Origin: Chloroflexi bacterium 44-23
Lineage (GTDB): Bacteria; Chloroflexota; Anaerolineae; Anaerolineales; Anaerolineaceae
Assembly: GCA_001899005.1 (NCBI GenBank)
Contig: MKUW01000015.1
Location: 248,001 to 312,000, forward strand
DNA length: 64,000 nucleotides
Direction: 5' to 3'
Shown here: positions 63,410 to 64,000 of the stretch, piece by piece
Layout: each line of letters begins with the position of its first letter
Position numbering within the stretch: position 1 is the first letter of the stretch
Made by a program: the position numbers and the translations under genes
The notes under the pieces: generated by a model
What the model saw: only the letters and a program-made list of their open reading frames with translations
Told to the model about the DNA's origin: nothing
Databases searched by the model: none

Positions 63410-64000
63410 ATGTTAAAAATTGAAAATCTATGTAAAACTTATCCAAACGGAACTCAAGCGTTAAATGGTGTCAGTTTTGAAGTTGAAGAAGGAGAATTCC
63501 TGGCTGTTATCGGTCTAAGCGGATCTGGAAAATCAACTTTGCTAAGATGTATAAATAGGTTGATTGAGCCAACCTCAGGTAATATCATTTGGAATGGTGA
63601 TGATATAACTGCTGCAACCGGTAAGGAAATACGGAATATTCGCCGCCAAATTGGTATGATCTTTCAACAATTTAACCTGGTGAAACGTTCGTCCGTCAAC
63701 ATTAATGTGCTATCTGGTAGATTGGGTTATGTATCAACTTTACCTAGCCTATTTCATATTTTTTCAAAAGAGGATCATGAACGTGTCAAGAAAACACTGG
63801 AGATGGTTGGCCTGGCTGACAAAATAGATGTCCGTGCAGATTCTTTATCAGGTGGGCAACAGCAGCGAGTGGGAATTGCCAGAGCGCTTATGCAGGAACC
63901 GAAAATGATATTGGCAGATGAACCTGTTGCTTCACTGGACCCTGTTCTAGCGCACTCGATCCTCAAATACCTTGAAAAGCTAAATAAAGAATATGGGATG
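63410..64000 (+). CDS. phnC: Phosphonate/phosphate-type ABC transporter ATPase (PhnC), incomplete
   Basis: The first 197 codons; the gene runs off the right edge with the frame open. Walker A GLSGSGKS is at 35-42, the Q-loop in MIFQQFNLVKRSSVNINVL, signature LSGGQ at 146-150, and Walker B ILADEPVASLDP from about 161. The combination of IFQQFNL, the RLGYVSTLPSLF insertion and ADEPVASLDP is typical of PhnC and not of MalK. No ribosome-binding site is strong. The PhnE permease genes would be expected beyond the window. Its closeness to a PhnD-type domain suggests they work together. Confidence 0.93.
   Translation, partial: MLKIENLCKTYPNGTQALNGVSFEVEEGEFLAVIGLSGSGKSTLLRCINRLIEPTSGNIIWNGDDITAATGKEIRNIRRQIGMIFQQFNLVKRSSVNINVLSGRLGYVSTLPSLFHIFSKEDHERVKKTLEMVGLADKIDVRADSLSGGQQQRVGIARALMQEPKMILADEPVASLDPVLAHSILKYLEKLNKEYGM

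Noticed and set aside
1..64000. CRISPR arrays, insertion sequences, phage or integrase genes, rRNA
   Set aside because: No regularly spaced direct repeats, transposase-like frames, terminal inverted repeats or rRNA signatures were seen on reading the window.

Overview
The window looks like an ordinary chromosomal stretch from a member of the Chloroflexota, most likely class Anaerolineae. The reasons are the AT-rich DNA (roughly 40% GC by eye, not computed), lipoproteins with Pro/Thr-rich linkers after the lipobox, Ser/Thr kinases fused to PQQ-type propellers, many polytopic PMT-like glycosyltransferases, and a DUF348/G5 lipoprotein. No lineage marker such as rRNA is present, so this placement is an inference. 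No transposase, phage gene, integrase or CRISPR array was seen.

Layout. 1-5.5 kb: start of a B12/radical-SAM gene, an SDR oxidoreductase with DUF503, then folC and lon. 5.5-14 kb: a minus-strand run asp23-fakA-fakB(degV)-recG-coaD-coiled-coil protein, with rpmB, rpe and a membrane-anchored Ser/Thr kinase beside it; this keeps the prkC-rpe-rpmB-asp23-fakA-recG order known from Firmicutes. 14.4-21.7 kb: a phospho-signalling cluster (SH3-like protein, DUF971, soluble kinase with propeller, PP2C phosphatase, J-domain/vWA fusion, zinc-ribbon/FHA protein, a small unknown protein, an OmpR-type regulator) ending in thioredoxin. 21.7-26.5 kb: murA with Asp in place of the catalytic Cys, a DUF255 (YyaL-like) protein and a GNAT-like protein. 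26.5-37.5 kb: seven polytopic glycosyltransferase-like proteins around a nitrilase. 37.5-42.3 kb: a soluble histidine kinase, a predicted PPi-dependent phosphofructokinase, a NUDIX protein and a secreted trypsin-like lipoprotein. 42.5-56.5 kb: mostly housekeeping genes (rsmD, BchI-like AAA+ ATPase, GtrA, UDP-glucuronate decarboxylase, G5/propeller lipoprotein, scpB, rluB, plsX, tRNA-Leu, polyprenyl synthase, tatD, phosphohexomutase, trmI, NUDIX, rplY).

56.9-64 kb is the most unusual part. A secreted endonuclease/phosphodiesterase-type lipoprotein is followed by two sugar-type ABC permeases, then by one 771-residue lipoprotein that joins a MalE/UgpB-type binding protein to a complete PhnD-type (phosphonate/phosphate) binding protein, then, after a strong terminator, by a PhnC-type ATPase that runs off the window. 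No MalK/UgpC-type ATPase is in view. The simplest reading is a scavenging locus for phosphorus-containing organic compounds, but substrate and subunit pairing are inferred.

Functional links: FakA/FakB and PlsX point to use of exogenous fatty acids for phospholipid synthesis; the kinase/PP2C/FHA/vWA set forms a Ser/Thr phosphorylation module resembling a TerY-P triad; UXS, GtrA and the membrane glycosyltransferases suggest envelope glycan synthesis.
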